From contig JAJNNQ010000137.1 of NCBI GenBank assembly GCA_027886175.1, forward strand, positions 32,102,001 to 32,166,000: a stretch of 64,000 nucleotides of DNA, given 5' to 3'. A program made the position numbers and the translations under genes. Positions 28,825 through 42,409 of this stretch are shown here, in pieces. How positions within the stretch are numbered: position 1 is the first letter of the stretch; each line of letters opens with the position of its first letter. The notes beneath the pieces were generated by a model. The model was not told where the DNA came from. It was given only the letters and a program-made list of their open reading frames with translations, and did no database searches. This DNA is from Phylloscopus collybita. Lineage: Eukaryota; Chordata; Aves; Passeriformes; Phylloscopidae.

Positions 28825-30293
28825 TGTGAGAGATTGAGATGTTACAGTTCATAAATTAGACATTGCTCTGAAGGATTTTTTGCACAAATGGCAAAACTGT
28901 ACAAAGAACCTTCGACCACTGAAGCTCACCCCTCCCTGACCGGAACTTTGGACTGTGAGTTAAGCCACCTAGGGGAACTTGAGATAAGATAAAAGTGAGG
29001 CTATATTCAATTATCTCAGGTCTAGAGAGAAGTAAACAAGGCTGAGGGAGAAGTATGTATCCACAAGAAAACCAAACCCAGCAGCTGTCCTGAAAATCAT
29101 CTCTGCCTGGGTTCAGGGTTGGGGAGGCCATACCCCATAAGCTCATCTGCTGGGGCCAGGTTTGCACACACTCCCCCTCAGTCAGGGGGAGGAAGTGAGT
29201 TTTGGATGTGTGGAGTAACCTCTGGTCCCAGGGAGTGCACATGCATCCTCCCTCACACAAACTGGCTCTGATGTAAAACCTCCCCACACTGGAAAGGCCA
29301 CATCCATGGGACATTCATGTGAGGGACAGCTGAGGGGAAGTCATCATCCATGAAAGAGCCCCAAAGCTCCTCCCAGGCTCATTCCTGAGGCCTTGCACCT
29401 TGCACCTTACACATGATCTAAGTGGCACAACAGATCCAGAGTCTGTTGCAAGAGACAGTGTCAAACTTGTCTCCCCCAGGGGAGGTACCTGGGGGTTCCC
29501 ACCTTGCCTGAACATGCATTAATCCACTGAACTCTGTTTTATGGGACCCTCACCACCAAGAAGACCAGAAGACTGTAGTAATGAGTAATGCACCCCCCAC
29601 TCCCAAGTGGGTAGTTCTACATAAGGAAAGGGTTTCAGTTTACCTTTGGACACTTTAGGAAATTTAACCAGAAAGTTCTGTGTTTTTCTCTTTGTAATTG
29701 GCTCAGTGCCATGAGAGGAGCACCTGTTGGCCCTGGTTCTGTTTGTCAAAACCTGTACCCCTTCCTGCTGGCAGTTTGCCAGTAGATCCATCCGCAATCA
29801 TTGGGTAAAAAAGGTGACAGAAGGAAGAGTCTCATGGCATTTTCAAGGTGCTTGTAGCACCTGATCTGTCCCTACACTGTGCTCAGCTTTTATCTTTGTT
29901 TGTTGTTTTGTATTATTTTCATTATTTTCTTAAACCTTTTTGATTTATCCAGACACACTCGACCATGCTGTCTCACTAATTATTAAGCCAGTACTCTGAA
30001 CAGGGCTGGACCCTCGGAGAATATTGAAGTAATCCAATAGAAAATGATCAATGTGACACCATCAGGTACCATGGAGTGGTGACATTTTCTACTTAATCTA
30101 TCCCTCTGACACTATTTTTCTCTTCCACCCCACTCCTCCCCACCTTTCTCTATTTCCTTCTATCTCTCTGTCTCGATCTCATATTTACTGTTAAATAAAA
30201 TCCATATTATTGACTTCAATGTATGGTTCCACTTGCACCTTAATTCAGGCAGAAGCATCTCTCTAAATTTTTTAATTAAATTGGATCATAACA
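28825..30293 (+). mobile_element. ERVL-like LTR element inserted into a CR1
   Basis: This 1469-bp insertion begins TGTGAGAGATT and ends GATCATAACA, so it has TG...CA ends. An AATAAA signal lies at 30194-30199, about 95 bases before the end, preceded by a pyrimidine-rich stretch near 30110-30180; this is a typical LTR layout on the plus strand. The CR1 continues on both sides, giving precise borders. The flanking gagtg (28820-28824) and gggta (30294-30298) each differ by one transition from the gggtg expected in the CR1, consistent with a decayed 5-bp target duplication of ERVL type. The length is large for a solo LTR, so some internal sequence may remain; no gag, pol or env is recognised. Confidence 0.75.
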
Positions 30294-30458
30294 GGGTAAC
30301 AGACCATTGGAATAGGCTGTGCAGAGAGGTTGTGGAACCTCCTTCTCAGGAGATATTCAAGACCTGCCTGGACACAATCCTATGTAACCTGCTCCAGGTG
30401 AACCTAGATGATCTCCAGGGGTCCCTCCCCACACCAACAATTCTCTGATTCTGTACAT
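30294..30458 (+). mobile_element. CR1 LINE, right half of an interrupted copy
   Basis: It continues the CR1 from 28824. The blocks gggtaacagaccattgga, ataggctgtgcagagaggtt and gtggaacctccttctcagg come first. Then come gagatattcaagacctgcct, gatgatctccaggggtccct and the terminus aattctctgattctgta. Confidence 0.92.
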
Positions 30459-30940
30459 TTTAGCTCAACAAGGAGAAATGAATGTATATAATTTGCAGAA
30501 TGGTATACAGATATAAATAAATCTGTCACAGACCAGATTTCATGCTTCTGAACTGTAAAATGAGAATCTATTTGAAAATTAGAAATGAAATAAGACATGT
30601 AGAATTTTATTCAGACATTACATACAGGAGAAGAGCTTTTAGGCAGATAAAAGAACAACATCCAAATTGTGTCCTTCTGCTAAGAGACTTTCCAAAAGTT
30701 CCAAAAGCTGTCCAATGGGTTGTAAATTATTTGATACAGAAATTCAGGGATAGATTCACACTTACATTTAAAGACTGAATTCTCACTTTTTGAAAGGAAT
30801 GAGCTCTGAAAGGTGTTTCAGAGAATCCAGAAGAGATGCCTAAAACTAGATGTGGAAAATTCCCTGAGTTTTCAGTTAGTTTTGAAAATCATCACTATTT
30901 TGTGCAACTCCCATAAATAAATCATAAGCACTTAAAAAAC

Positions 30941-31000
30941 ACTAAAATGGTCCACGTAAGCTATTTCAACTTCACTAAAATGGTCCATGTAAGCTATATC
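30941..31000. repeat. 33-bp direct duplication, about 1.8 copies
   Basis: The unit starting actaaaatggtccacgtaag at 30941 recurs at 30974 as actaaaatggtccatgtaag, and both continue into ctat. The copies differ by few substitutions. Confidence 0.9.
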
Positions 31001-31117
31001 AGTGTGATGACCTTGCATTTTCTTCTTTCATCCAAGTCTCTCATACCTCTTACACACATATACATGCATTGTCTTCTGAAATTATTACAAATTTTACAAA
31101 TTTACATTGAGTCTTTT

Positions 31118-31180
31118 ATGGCTGGACTCACAACTCACAGGCCTTTTCCCACCTAAATAATTCTATCATTCTATAATTCC
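31118..31180 (+). mobile_element. CR1 LINE 3' terminal fragment
   Basis: The block ggctggactcacaactcaca leads into ggccttttcccacctaaata and the attctatcattctat tail of a CR1 3' terminus. Only about 60 bases are kept. Confidence 0.8.
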
Positions 31181-31805
31181 AACTCTCTATTGCAGAGGAA
31201 GACTGCCTCAGTAAGCCTTAAAATAGTAAATTCCTCAGCTACCAGTGAACAGAACTCAATTTTTTGTTCAGAAAGAAACTTTATAAACCACAAACCAAAA
31301 CAAAGAAAATATTTTTCTATGGATACTTCCCAGAACAGTTCACTGCTTCTGAATGTTTCCTTGGCACCTGTATGACTGAAGAACAGCTGTTCTAAAATAT
31401 GACATTGTGCAAGCAATTACTAACACTGTTGTAGAATAAATTCAGTGAAGAGTGTCAAGAGAGAAGGGCACAGTCTTTACACATCATCAGCAGAAAATTA
31501 ATACAGATGAAAACTAGATTAACATATGCCCTGAATGTTATAGAAATAATCTTTACATGGGATGTGCTTTTTCAGGTACAAACCAAACAATCTGAGTATG
31601 TGAAATCCTTTGAGTCAGATTATGGGGTATACAGTAAATACCAGCACACATATGGCACAGTCATTGTTGATTTTATGGAATGTATATGGAAAAGTCTAAG
31701 GGACAGTGCAAAAAAAAGCAATACTGGCACTACAATATATGTCCTCCATACAGGAAAGCAGATGTTGACTTTAAAAATAGAATCAGTCCTAATCCTGCCA
31801 TTACA

Positions 31806-31873
31806 GTAATTTTACACATCTGGGTAGAATGGTTTGTGGTGTAAAGGACCTTAAAGATCATCTAGTTCCACAT
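31806..31873 (-). mobile_element. CR1 LINE 3' terminal fragment
   Basis: The blocks tagaatggtttgtggtgt, aaaggaccttaaagatca and tctagttcca are the reverse complement of a CR1 3' terminus, cut off after about 65 bases. Confidence 0.8.
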
Positions 31874-32175
31874 ACATAATGTTAAGGATCAGAGTGTAAT
31901 TATAACATATTGACTCATTATATTTGACTTATAAAAATGATATGGTCTTGAAAAGTTAAATTTTGAGAAAATATAATGTAAAGGGAACTGTAAACTATTC
32001 AGATTTTCTTTTCAATTATATTCTTGTTTGATAGCCCCAGATATATTTCTCCAAGGAAAAAACATAGGAAAAAATGAAATTGTCATACTAGCAGAGAAAA
32101 ATCTGCTTGCTTGGTTTCTCTACCACAGAAAGCTGATTTTAGGGTCTTGGATATAAACTTGTCATGACCGTCCAG

Positions 32176-32645
32176 TATCACAGAATCACACAGAATCACA
32201 GAAGGTTGGAAGAGACCTTCAAGATCATCGAGTCCAACCCAGCCCTAACACCTCAACTAAACCATGGCACCAAGTGCCACATCCAGTCTTTTGTTAAACA
32301 CATCCAGGGATGGTGACTCCACCACCTCCCCGGGCAGGCCATTCCAGTACTTACTTATTCGTTCAGTACTTAATTATTCTTTCCATGAAAAACATTTTCC
32401 TAATATCCAACCTATATTTCCCTTGGCACAGCTTGAGACTGTGTCCTCTCCTTCTGTCTGTTGTTGCCTGGAGAAAGAGACCAACCCCCAGCTGACTGCA
32501 ACCACCCTTCAAGGAGTTGTAGAGTGATAAAGTCACCTCTGAGTCTCCTTTTCTCCAGGCTAAACACCCCCAGCCCCCTCAGTCATTCCTCACAGGGCTT
32601 GTGTTCCAAGCCCCTCACCAGCCTCGTTGCCTCCTCTGGACCAAT
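32176..32645 (-). mobile_element. CR1 LINE 3' end, long copy
   Basis: This is the longest uninterrupted CR1 3' end in the window. It opens with a repeated 3' terminal motif tcacagaatcac, then gaaggttggaagagacct, tcaagatcatcgagtccaac and the tcctaatatccaacctat block. The tctccttttctccaggctaa and agcctcgttgcctcctctgg blocks follow. The duplicated terminal motif is the short tandem 3' tail typical of CR1, which has no poly(A). Confidence 0.95.
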
Positions 32646-33359
32646 ATATCTCAAGATAATCCAACCATTGTTTCCAAAGCCATCAGAATACCCAAACACA
32701 GCTTTTTCTACACTTCATGTTGAATTCCAAGCATGAAAACTTCAGCCATAAGGTATATGCAGAGCTTTCCTGCACCTAAGGATTCACATTCTCAGAGTAA
32801 CTCAGTAGACTCTTGTTACCAGCATCAAGTATTTATATAGAGACAGAAAATCACATTGCTTCAAAAGGTTTACTAGTATATACACATCTGATATTTACCT
32901 TTAAAATTTTGTAACAATTGTCCTGTTTACAACTCCTACATTAGATATCTGTACTAGAAGGATCCTCTTTAAAGAGAGTGTAGCCAGTACACTCAATGAG
33001 TAAAAATGTTTTCAGAAAGGGGGAAGGTTCTGGGGAGTGGGCACAGGCAACTGCAGCAATGCCATAGGCTTGCTGTGGCACAGCATCCTGCTCCATGATG
33101 TATGATAGGAGTCTTCAGGTCACTAAACAGTCTCCTTCTCTTCCTTCCTGATCACAGCTGCATTTAACATCCATTGTTTTCCTGTTCAACTCCAAAGAGA
33201 CGTTTATTTAAGACATTTTCTTTGACATGACATACATTTAGGCAAATGAAAAATTCAGACTATAACTGCAAGCCCAGAAAATAATATTTTAAATATGGAA
33301 ATGCTAACAAAAATACTTATTCTATGTGCTACATTAATTGATCACTTAAAAATTATACC

Positions 33360-33390
33360 AAAAAAAAAAAATAAAATAAAAAAAAAAATT
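33360..33390. repeat. A-rich tract with ATAAAAT interruptions
   Basis: Two long A runs joined by ataaaata. Low complexity. Confidence 0.9.
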
Positions 33391-36300
33391 CTGGTCAACA
33401 GATCCAAAAGAGTATACTGCATAACAATTTATTTCATACTATTTTCATGATTTTAGTAAAAACTGTGGCATGCAAATGTAATCACCCTGTTTTCCTAGGC
33501 ATAAGAATAAAGAAATCTAGCAGAATGCATTACTCAGTACATGTAACTCTACTGGAGGAATTTGAAACCAAGAATATAAAACTGAAAAAGTGGGTCTGAT
33601 TCCAGTATTAGGGAAATGTCAACATTTACTCATGATAGGAACAAGTAACAGAAGAATAAGCAGACCATCAGTGGTTCTTTCAGTCCTAAGATCTTACAAT
33701 ATTTTCCTAACAAAGAAGTATAGGAAAGCTTTACCTTCTGAAACAGAAATTGGCTAAAGGAACAGTTGATTGGTAGGACAGTTATCTAAAGGAAGAAAGC
33801 ACTACTATAAATGAAAATATTAAAAAGTTTGGAATTAGAAATTGTAAAACCAACTATATATCTTTTACAAGAATATGTTTTCTGCAATTGTCTTCTTTCC
33901 TCCACAATATAAATATCTGAATATATTTAAGAACATTACCCTGGGTACTTGCTTGTGGAAAGTTAGTAAAAATTTGGCAAAGGGATTACAAGACCAGGCA
34001 AAAAAAAAAGAACCAACAAAACCCTGTCCTTTTCCTTTTCTCGGAAAAACCTCAAGGAGACATACTTGCCAAATATAAATAGAAATACTTTTAAATTTTC
34101 AGTATAAGGGAAAATGCATGATACATCATTGCAACACTGGAACTTGTCCCTCCATGGCTGCTTCAAGGACAGACAAGATTCACAGCCAAGGAGAGGGTGG
34201 GAATGGGGTAAAAATGAAGGCAGCATTTGCTGTGATGGAGCTGGCAGCACAGGGAGGAAATAGGAAATGCACCCATGTCCTTGTGAACCAACAGAACTAC
34301 TGGCACCTTGGCAATAAGAGATTCTTTTTTCCTTTAGACCCTGACAGAAGGCCAAGGAATGTTATCTCTGGAATTCTAACAGATATGGTATTAACATTTT
34401 AGATTGCAATGACAGATACTGATACAAAAGTGTTTGGCTGTTCTATTTTATCTTCAAGCAAATGGCAATTTTTGGATTAAGTTCTGATCCTGATGACTGA
34501 AACTTTCAAATCAGGCTCAAGCTAGATAAGAACATCTAATATCTTTCTTCCCTACGCCTGCTAAAATAACTATCATCTTCCTTTGTTTCTATATTTAAAC
34601 ATTAATTACACTTAGAATTCAGTTAGTGAAAGCTGCACACAAAGCACTCTCATTTTAAAGAGTTTATCTCTGGGCCAAACTTCCACAAGAGATACGATGG
34701 TCCATGTTTGAGACAGCAAATATGACAAAAGAGGTTTTGAATGAAGCAGGACTGACAGAAAAATAGTACATGAGTGAATGTGTCCATCTTTTGTGTCAAT
34801 AATTTGACAGACCCTACTCACAGCTTCGAGCCTCACCTGGCAGCTCCTAAGGCATCTGCACACATTCCTCTTCATGCCTGCAAGTTCCCTCATTTAAATA
34901 TTAGAGGGTTTTTTTCTAATTCCAGTAAAGAACCTGGAATATGCAGAACAACTCTTCTGTCCTTTGACAGGTGCACATAACCAGAAGGTGAATTTATGCA
35001 CAGGGTCAGATCCCTCAACAAATGTTACAGTATAGGAACTTGAAAAAAGTGCAAACTGAGGAAAAAACAGTACTGCCTCTGCTTACCCTTTATATTAGAG
35101 CCCCCACAGTAGAACTGGGAGACCTGAATTTGGTGCCTTCTTTAGTTCACAGTTCAAACCACATATCTTATGTCCCCCAAGAATGGCATTACCTCTAATC
35201 GGGCTCAGTCGAAGGAAAACAAGAAACCACTATAGCTATCTAGTGGTTACTTAGGTGGAAGAAGAGATGTCTTATATCTGATTTCTGTCTTCTGCACTGA
35301 GGTAACTTTCTGTTTTTAAAACTGAATACAAACACTCTATTTCTGTGTTATGAATGCTGTCTTCTACACAGTGTAAAATCCTCAACAGAAAGGACAAATA
35401 TAAATCCATACTAGACCACTATAACCTCACGATGAAGATATTTCTACAGAAAGCTTGAATACTTCAGAGATCTCCTATGTAACCATTAGGGCTATTCTCT
35501 GTTCTTATCTAGACAGACTCTCAAAACATTAGGAATATAGTTTCTTACTTCTCATAGTCATGCCCATTCCCAAACTCCGGGCACGTGTGGCACAGGCTAC
35601 ATCACAACACTGGTGCCAGCAGTGTTCCTGCCCCAGCAAGGCAGCTGAGGAAGGCAGACTCATCCAAGAGGGGTGACCTAACCACCAGCTTTGGAGGCTC
35701 AGTGGCTCCTTCATTCAACTGGATTTCGGAACAGCTCCTCCTCTGCAAGGAGAAACCAAAATTCATTATCTCCTTGTGAACAGAAAGATGTTCCCTCAGA
35801 CTTCTAATTTAGTGCAAATTCACAGGCAAGTAGAAGCAGCAATTCTGCATCACATTTGACAGTTTAGTTTATCTATATGATAGGCATCAGATGAATAAGT
35901 TCAGATTCTGAGTGACTTTTTTTTAATGAAAAAAAATTACCATGACTTTTCATGATAAGTCAAAAAATACTCAATTACTTATCTACCTAGAGTACTTTGT
36001 GGTTCCATAACAAATCCTTCTAGCATGCATGCATTCATCACTAGCCATATTTTTAATTTACCTTTTTTTTCCCCAGGATTTAAAATTAATGTTAAACCTA
36101 TTGTTTTGTATTTTGGGAAATATTAAAGTATGCTTAGATTCAAAAGCACTCTTCATTTAATTATAATATTTTATTGTATTATCAATGTAAAAAAAACTTA
36201 GTGATCACAAAGTTCACAGATTTATGTATTTTGAAAGAATTTTTCACTTTAGGGCAGAAATTTTGTGTCACAGTAGCCTCTTCTCTAGAAAGGAGTGTTT

Positions 36301-36712
36301 GTAAGGGAATATCAGAACATTTTTTCTCAAAAGGACCAGTTCATCACTCGACACCTTAAACATGGGCTGTGATACAATCGTCATCAAATCAATTCATGCC
36401 CCCTATGACAGAAATAGCAAAAAGGCAGCGATGCTGAACTGATGCCTGCCTGCCACATCTGCCAGCAAACACTATATGTTTGTACAGGTTTGTTGGTTTT
36501 CCAAGGGCTAACAATGTGTAGGAGGATCAGGATTAGTCTTTATCAGTTTTTCAACTCATACACTTGACAACATCCTTTTGGAGATTGATATGCCTCTCTC
36601 CTCACATGTAGCTACTGCAGCACAAATGCTTGTGGTACTGCAAGCTGATTATCAGCTGCACATGCTTGGGTAAGGCACACATCACCATGGTATTTTATTC
36701 CACAGCAAAATG

Positions 36713-36730
36713 AAAAAAAAAAAAAAAAAA
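36713..36730. repeat. A homopolymer (18)
   Basis: Uninterrupted A run following cacagcaaaatg. Confidence 0.95.
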
Positions 36731-39576
36731 GGCAGAGTTACTGGGTTTTTTTTACAGAAGACAGGATAAATTCCTGTATGTGCACAGACAGGAATTACGC
36801 TGAAGAATTTGTAATCTTGTGTGGAGGAAAAATAAAAGAGCAAGATTTGTGTTGTTTTAAACACTGTTTAGAATTCTTAGCTCTTGGACTTATTGTCCAA
36901 AATGATGAAACTTCAACCATTAGTCAAGATAATGGGAGCAGAAGCGTCTTCAAATCAGACTTCTCAAAAGAAGGGTGGATTTGGCACCCACATACATCGC
37001 ACTGAAAAGATGTAATCTGAAATCCCAGCTTGTAACCCTGTTGCTCAATTGGTCCTCAGAGCCTGGTTTCCCATGCCCTGCCTTGGCCTCTATTTTTCTT
37101 GCTGCTGACTTGGGAGTTTTCATTTGTGCCATATCCCTGAAATAAGTGCAACAAGCCTAGAGAGAGCCTGTCAGAGTAATCTGTTTATATTCCTCCTGAA
37201 GTCTGCCTGGAGAGCAGAATGCTCATTAAACAATTTTTCACACCCTGATGGTCTTTTTCAACTTGTACTTTTTCTTTTCTTTAACAATAGCTTTCTGAAA
37301 AAGAGATGGGTTTGAAAGTTAGTGCAACTAGTGAATATTATGAGTAAGTCAATAGGAAAGTAAAGATTTTTTTTAAAACGCAGATTATTGATTTTTGGAA
37401 TTGCAGGGGCTCCTTCAAAGTCATTAGGGTTTGTCATGTCAGTATGTTAGTAAGGACTTCTATAAATGAAGATTAATGATGCTAGGGATAATTAGTGCTG
37501 AAAAAACTCACATGTCTCTCAGTATTTGAAAATTCCATGCAAAGGTGAACAGAGTCAAGTTCTCCTTCAATGTACCTTAGCTCCATTTTTGCCATGAGAA
37601 CAGGGGGAAGATTTTCTATGACACAATGGGAATTTAAACTCCCAGTATGTTTGGAAATCAATGGTAATTGAGCTGCATAACTCTGATTATTTGTTTTTTG
37701 TGGGTTTTTTTTTAAATCTCCAATATACAGTGAATGTAGCTAAATCCTCAAGCCAAAATCTTTCTGAATATTTTTTCTTTCCAAAAGAAATTGAACAGGT
37801 AAAGCAGCTGCCTTTCCAAATTAAATACTCAAGTCATGCTTCTCCTTGTTATTTTTCCCTGCAAGACTGCTTCATATATTTTGTTAAAGGCACAAAATTT
37901 AATTTGTATCTTTTCTTGTATGAAAAGACACAAATTAAAGAAAAAGGAGCTTTTCATTAGCTTGCAGGATTTTAAAGAAGTCCCTACAGCTAATAATCTG
38001 ATTTTTAAGGAAGGCCTATGAACTTCCCTTTTTTACCTAAAAAAATTAAATATTTCTTAAGTTATCTCTGCTCTAAGGCTGAGGCTCAAACAACAAACAC
38101 TGTCCAAATAATCAATGGTATAGTTCTGCTGTGGTTTCCCTTGCACAGAAAAGCTACAATTCGTGGTGGATGTTTTTATTCTTAATTATGAAGCACTAAA
38201 TCCCAAAATAGCCCTTATGGTTATAATCTGTTTCTATGAAATACATGGTAATGGGTTTTACTCATTAGTTTTCCAAAAAGTACAGCAAGCATACTTTGGC
38301 AAAGTTTGAATTCCATAGAAGCAAACACAGCTGGACCAGCCCTTGCATATGGAATCAAAATGGTCTGGATATCGGCTTTTTGGATGCTTAAAGAGAAATA
38401 ACCAAAGCAAAAGAATTCTCAATGCAGGCTAGGATATCTTGCCTCTTTTCCAATAGACAACTAAACTGGGAAGCCACAGCAGAAATGTGTATTCTGGCTT
38501 GGAGGGGGAACAAGGCTGAGCAAATGACACCAGCACAGTTCTCGTCAGGCATGATGCCCACCTGGTGGCCTGCAGGACCACATCGGATTCTGTTTTGTCT
38601 GCAGTCAAATTGCAACTTGTATAAGATTTTGCAGAAAGTGTCTCTGATCCTGAAGTCCTTAATCATTGGGGCATTTTGAAGAAAGGTATCTTCACACAAC
38701 AGAAAAATATCTAGCAGCTTGATATATAAAAATACCTGCTCATAAAATCCTATCATCAAAGTGAACATTATAAAATGTACATGGAACCAGAGAAATTAAC
38801 TAACTGGGTGTTTTTGAATCCTTCCTCTGGGTTTAACTCCTTAGATTGTGATAAAGTTGATGTCCCACTCTTGCTTTATCCAGACTGTTAAGAGTTTATT
38901 CTGATCTTGTATAAGCAGATAAACAGCCAACAGACACTATATGACAATGAGAAATGGAGTTCAAAATCCTGTTATACTGCAGATCACATTTCAAGTTATA
39001 TTAGCCTATAAGAAGGCATTAGTTTGTGAATCTGGAGAGCTTGTTCCTTGTGTTAGGGTTAACAGAAACACACATGCAAAAGAAAGACCTTTTTATAATG
39101 TTAAATAATCCATCACAGCTTGTGCTGGTATGTATACATACATATTAAGGCTTGGAATGACCAAGAGGAAAAAAAATCTCACATTGTCACAAAAAGTCCC
39201 TGGTCAGATGTTAGGAGTGATGCATAGAAATCAGACAATACTGCAAAGCAGCAGTCTTTCTTGGACGATGAAACAATCTCAATTCAATTCATTATCCATG
39301 AAGTTAGTCTCAGTAGGTAACTGCACACAGAAGCATCATGTAAGTTACTAAAACTTGTTTCTTCCCAGGGTTCATTCCAGGAATTCATTTGCATCATATA
39401 TATCTGCTGATATAACTATTTTTGTGAAAGTAAAAAGTACTCACTATGTTTTTGGGGTTTATTTTTTCATATTTATTAGCATTTTTCAACTATACCATCA
39501 TTACAAAACTACTTAAACTTTCAATAAATTAGTAAAAGTCTATCTATTGAAAACTCTCACTCTTTGACACTGATTA

Positions 39577-39843
<267 letters not shown>

Positions 39844-40035
39844 TTAAGATTTCTTAAAAAGACATCTTTTTCTTAATTTAAGGAGAATTGACTAAGTTTC
39901 TATAAGTGTCCAGTTCAGAATGCTAAATTCTTAAATTCTGCTTAGCTCCAAATGAGGTACATAGAGCAGCAACATAACCTCCCTCCCTGGTCTGACAGCA
40001 CTCCTCCACCCTAGTAAGTACCAGGAGAATTCAGC

Positions 40036-40052
40036 ATCATCATCATCATCAT
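40036..40052. repeat. Short (CAT)n tract
   Basis: About six CAT/ATC units. Confidence 0.85.
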
Positions 40053-42377
40053 TTCTCTTAGGGCACAAACAGTGTTCATAACCAAGCAGACTCCAAAGCT
40101 GGCAAGAAGGATGAACCCATGAACCCTGATATCAAAACCAAATCTCAGGTCTTGATTGTGCAGCCAGTCATGGTAGTGCAGTTGTCTCCCATCATACAGT
40201 GGTATTTTCAACTTTTGGGATTACAGCTCTTTTGGGATTGTGCACACAAGTCCTAAAGCAATAACAGAGTTGAATCGACCTTCAGGTCATGTACCAATCC
40301 TCCTGCAGAGAAATCCTGTTAGGAAGACCTGAGTGGTTTGGAAATGTGAAGCAGAGCAGGGCAGATTCACTACCCTCTCTCCTGTCTACCTGTGGGTAAT
40401 GAAAAGATTTGATTTACTGCACCAAGGGAAATTGCACAGAGCTCCCCTCATCTCGCTCTGTGATGTTTTCACTGTGATGGCAAGCCACCAGAGTGGTTCT
40501 TGCACAAGATAACACATGACTTATTTCTCTGTAACTTCTTCCAAAGACAAAATACCCCTCCACCTGCCAAAAAGACAAGTTCAGGCATATAGGCTCTAGT
40601 GTTTAAGGACTACAGTTGTGCAGAGAGTGGCAAGAGGTACAATAATGAGTCCTTTTCTCACTTCTTCCCTGTGGAAGAACCCTAGGGAGCTGGCTATGAA
40701 ACAGCTCTACATGATGGTCATGTTTCTGCTGATAGGTCAATAGAACAATGATAACTATTTCAAACCATCTATACTAGAAAAGCTGAAAATTTGATCAAAA
40801 TTGTTGCTGTATTGTATTGAAACTAGATTGTTTTTCTAATCAGAAAAAAAATGAATTGCTTTGTTATGGTTGCACATTTGTCTCCTATTATGCTCATAAG
40901 AAACAAAGGAATTCAAGTGTGTCTCTTTGCCTGTGCTTGGGAACAGTGGACAACCCCAGCTCTGAAATGCAGACTGCTCTAACCAGTAATATGTTCAAAG
41001 TCCCAAATCATTTTCCACTTCTTCAAAACAATTCCTCTCCGTTCAGCAAATTTCTTTCAAATATAACACCACATGCTGATAAGGCAACACAGACCCCACA
41101 ATTCCACTTATGACTTCCAGACTTGAAACCAGACCACTTCCCCCAGAACTGCCAATCTTGCTCTCCAGGAAATCGATGAGCAGTCTGCGTGTAAGAAAAC
41201 ATGACTGAAACTAACAACGCACTGAAGAGTGCACCAGACCCTTTTAAACATGAATTCAGAGCAAACAGAGCTCAGCACTCTTTTACAGAAGTCACACATT
41301 TATTATGTGTTTCCTAGAGGTTTAGATATCACATTTATCAAGCAAAAGGAGAGAGGAGAAAGCAAGTGCTGTAGCCAGGATGGTGCATGTGCCCCTGAAA
41401 GCCTGACTGATTAATAATCACAGCAGAGATCACAGTGTGCTGTGAACCCCTCTGAGGTCTGCCTTCTTGCACTGATTCCAGTGCCTTTGGAGTGTAAACT
41501 GCATATTCATCATCAGCTCCAGGTTTATGAACCACTCAAAGCTAAAGGGAAATACATTATTTGTCACTGTAAATAAGAATAAAAAATGAGACTGGAATGC
41601 ACATTCAGCATATGCTCCTTCACAGCTACCTCTGTGAAAAGAACGTGAATTAACTCTTTCGCTCTAAATTCTCATACTGCACCTGTTATGCTGCTGGTGC
41701 CAAGTCATCTCTCATTAAAATCAAATCTTTCTTCCTCACCTACATAACACTGCTCAAAACCCAGTGGGACTTGCACCATTAAAGCAAGGTTGAACCTAAT
41801 AGAGTTTCTTCCTGTATTCTGCTGATGCCAGATTCCCTCACTGTGCTGCGAGACTGGCAGCAAATGCACATCAGAAAATGCAAATGCATCAGGAAAAACA
41901 GTACTGGCAGGGGAAAGAGAGAAAACCAGCCTCTCTGCCTGAGAACAACAGCCCTCAGGATGCATGGCAGAGTGAAGATACAAACCCCTGCACACAGCTG
42001 AGCACACCAAAAAGGAGCAACCTAGCACTGACTGAGACTGTTTCCTGCAAAGTCAGGGAAGGGTTTCAGCTTTGACAGAAAATCTGGGCTCATTGCCAGG
42101 TTTCCCAGTCATGAGAAAAACTATACACCATGTTCTGTACCACAAACCTATTACATTATTCTGCACTAGTTTTTTGTGGTATTTGCCTTTAGAAGGACAA
42201 AAATCTGAACTGTGTCTAATAGTAGTCCCGTAATAGCCATAATTAACAGAAAAATCAGTGCAAGTAGCTATTCTAGTTTGGGACTAATAGTTCAGAGGCC
42301 ACCAGAAGAACTATGGAAAAAAAAAACACAAACAAAAACACACCTCATCAGTTAAAGCATTCATAACATACAGCTGC

Positions 42378-42378
<1 letters not shown>

Positions 42379-42406
<28 letters not shown>
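42379..42406. repeat. A homopolymer (28)
   Basis: Longest A run in the window. No retroposed gene body was recognised upstream of it. Confidence 0.95.

Positions 42407-42409
<3 letters not shown>

Noticed and set aside
28856..29314. 152-codon open frame on the minus strand
   Set aside because: It lies wholly inside the LTR insertion at 28825-30293 and resembles no protein; chance opening in LTR sequence.
38388..38768. 126-codon minus-strand open frame near the signal-peptide exon
   Set aside because: It lies inside the 29.5-kb intron, matches no TAFA2 sequence or known family, and is not needed by the reading frame of the gene.
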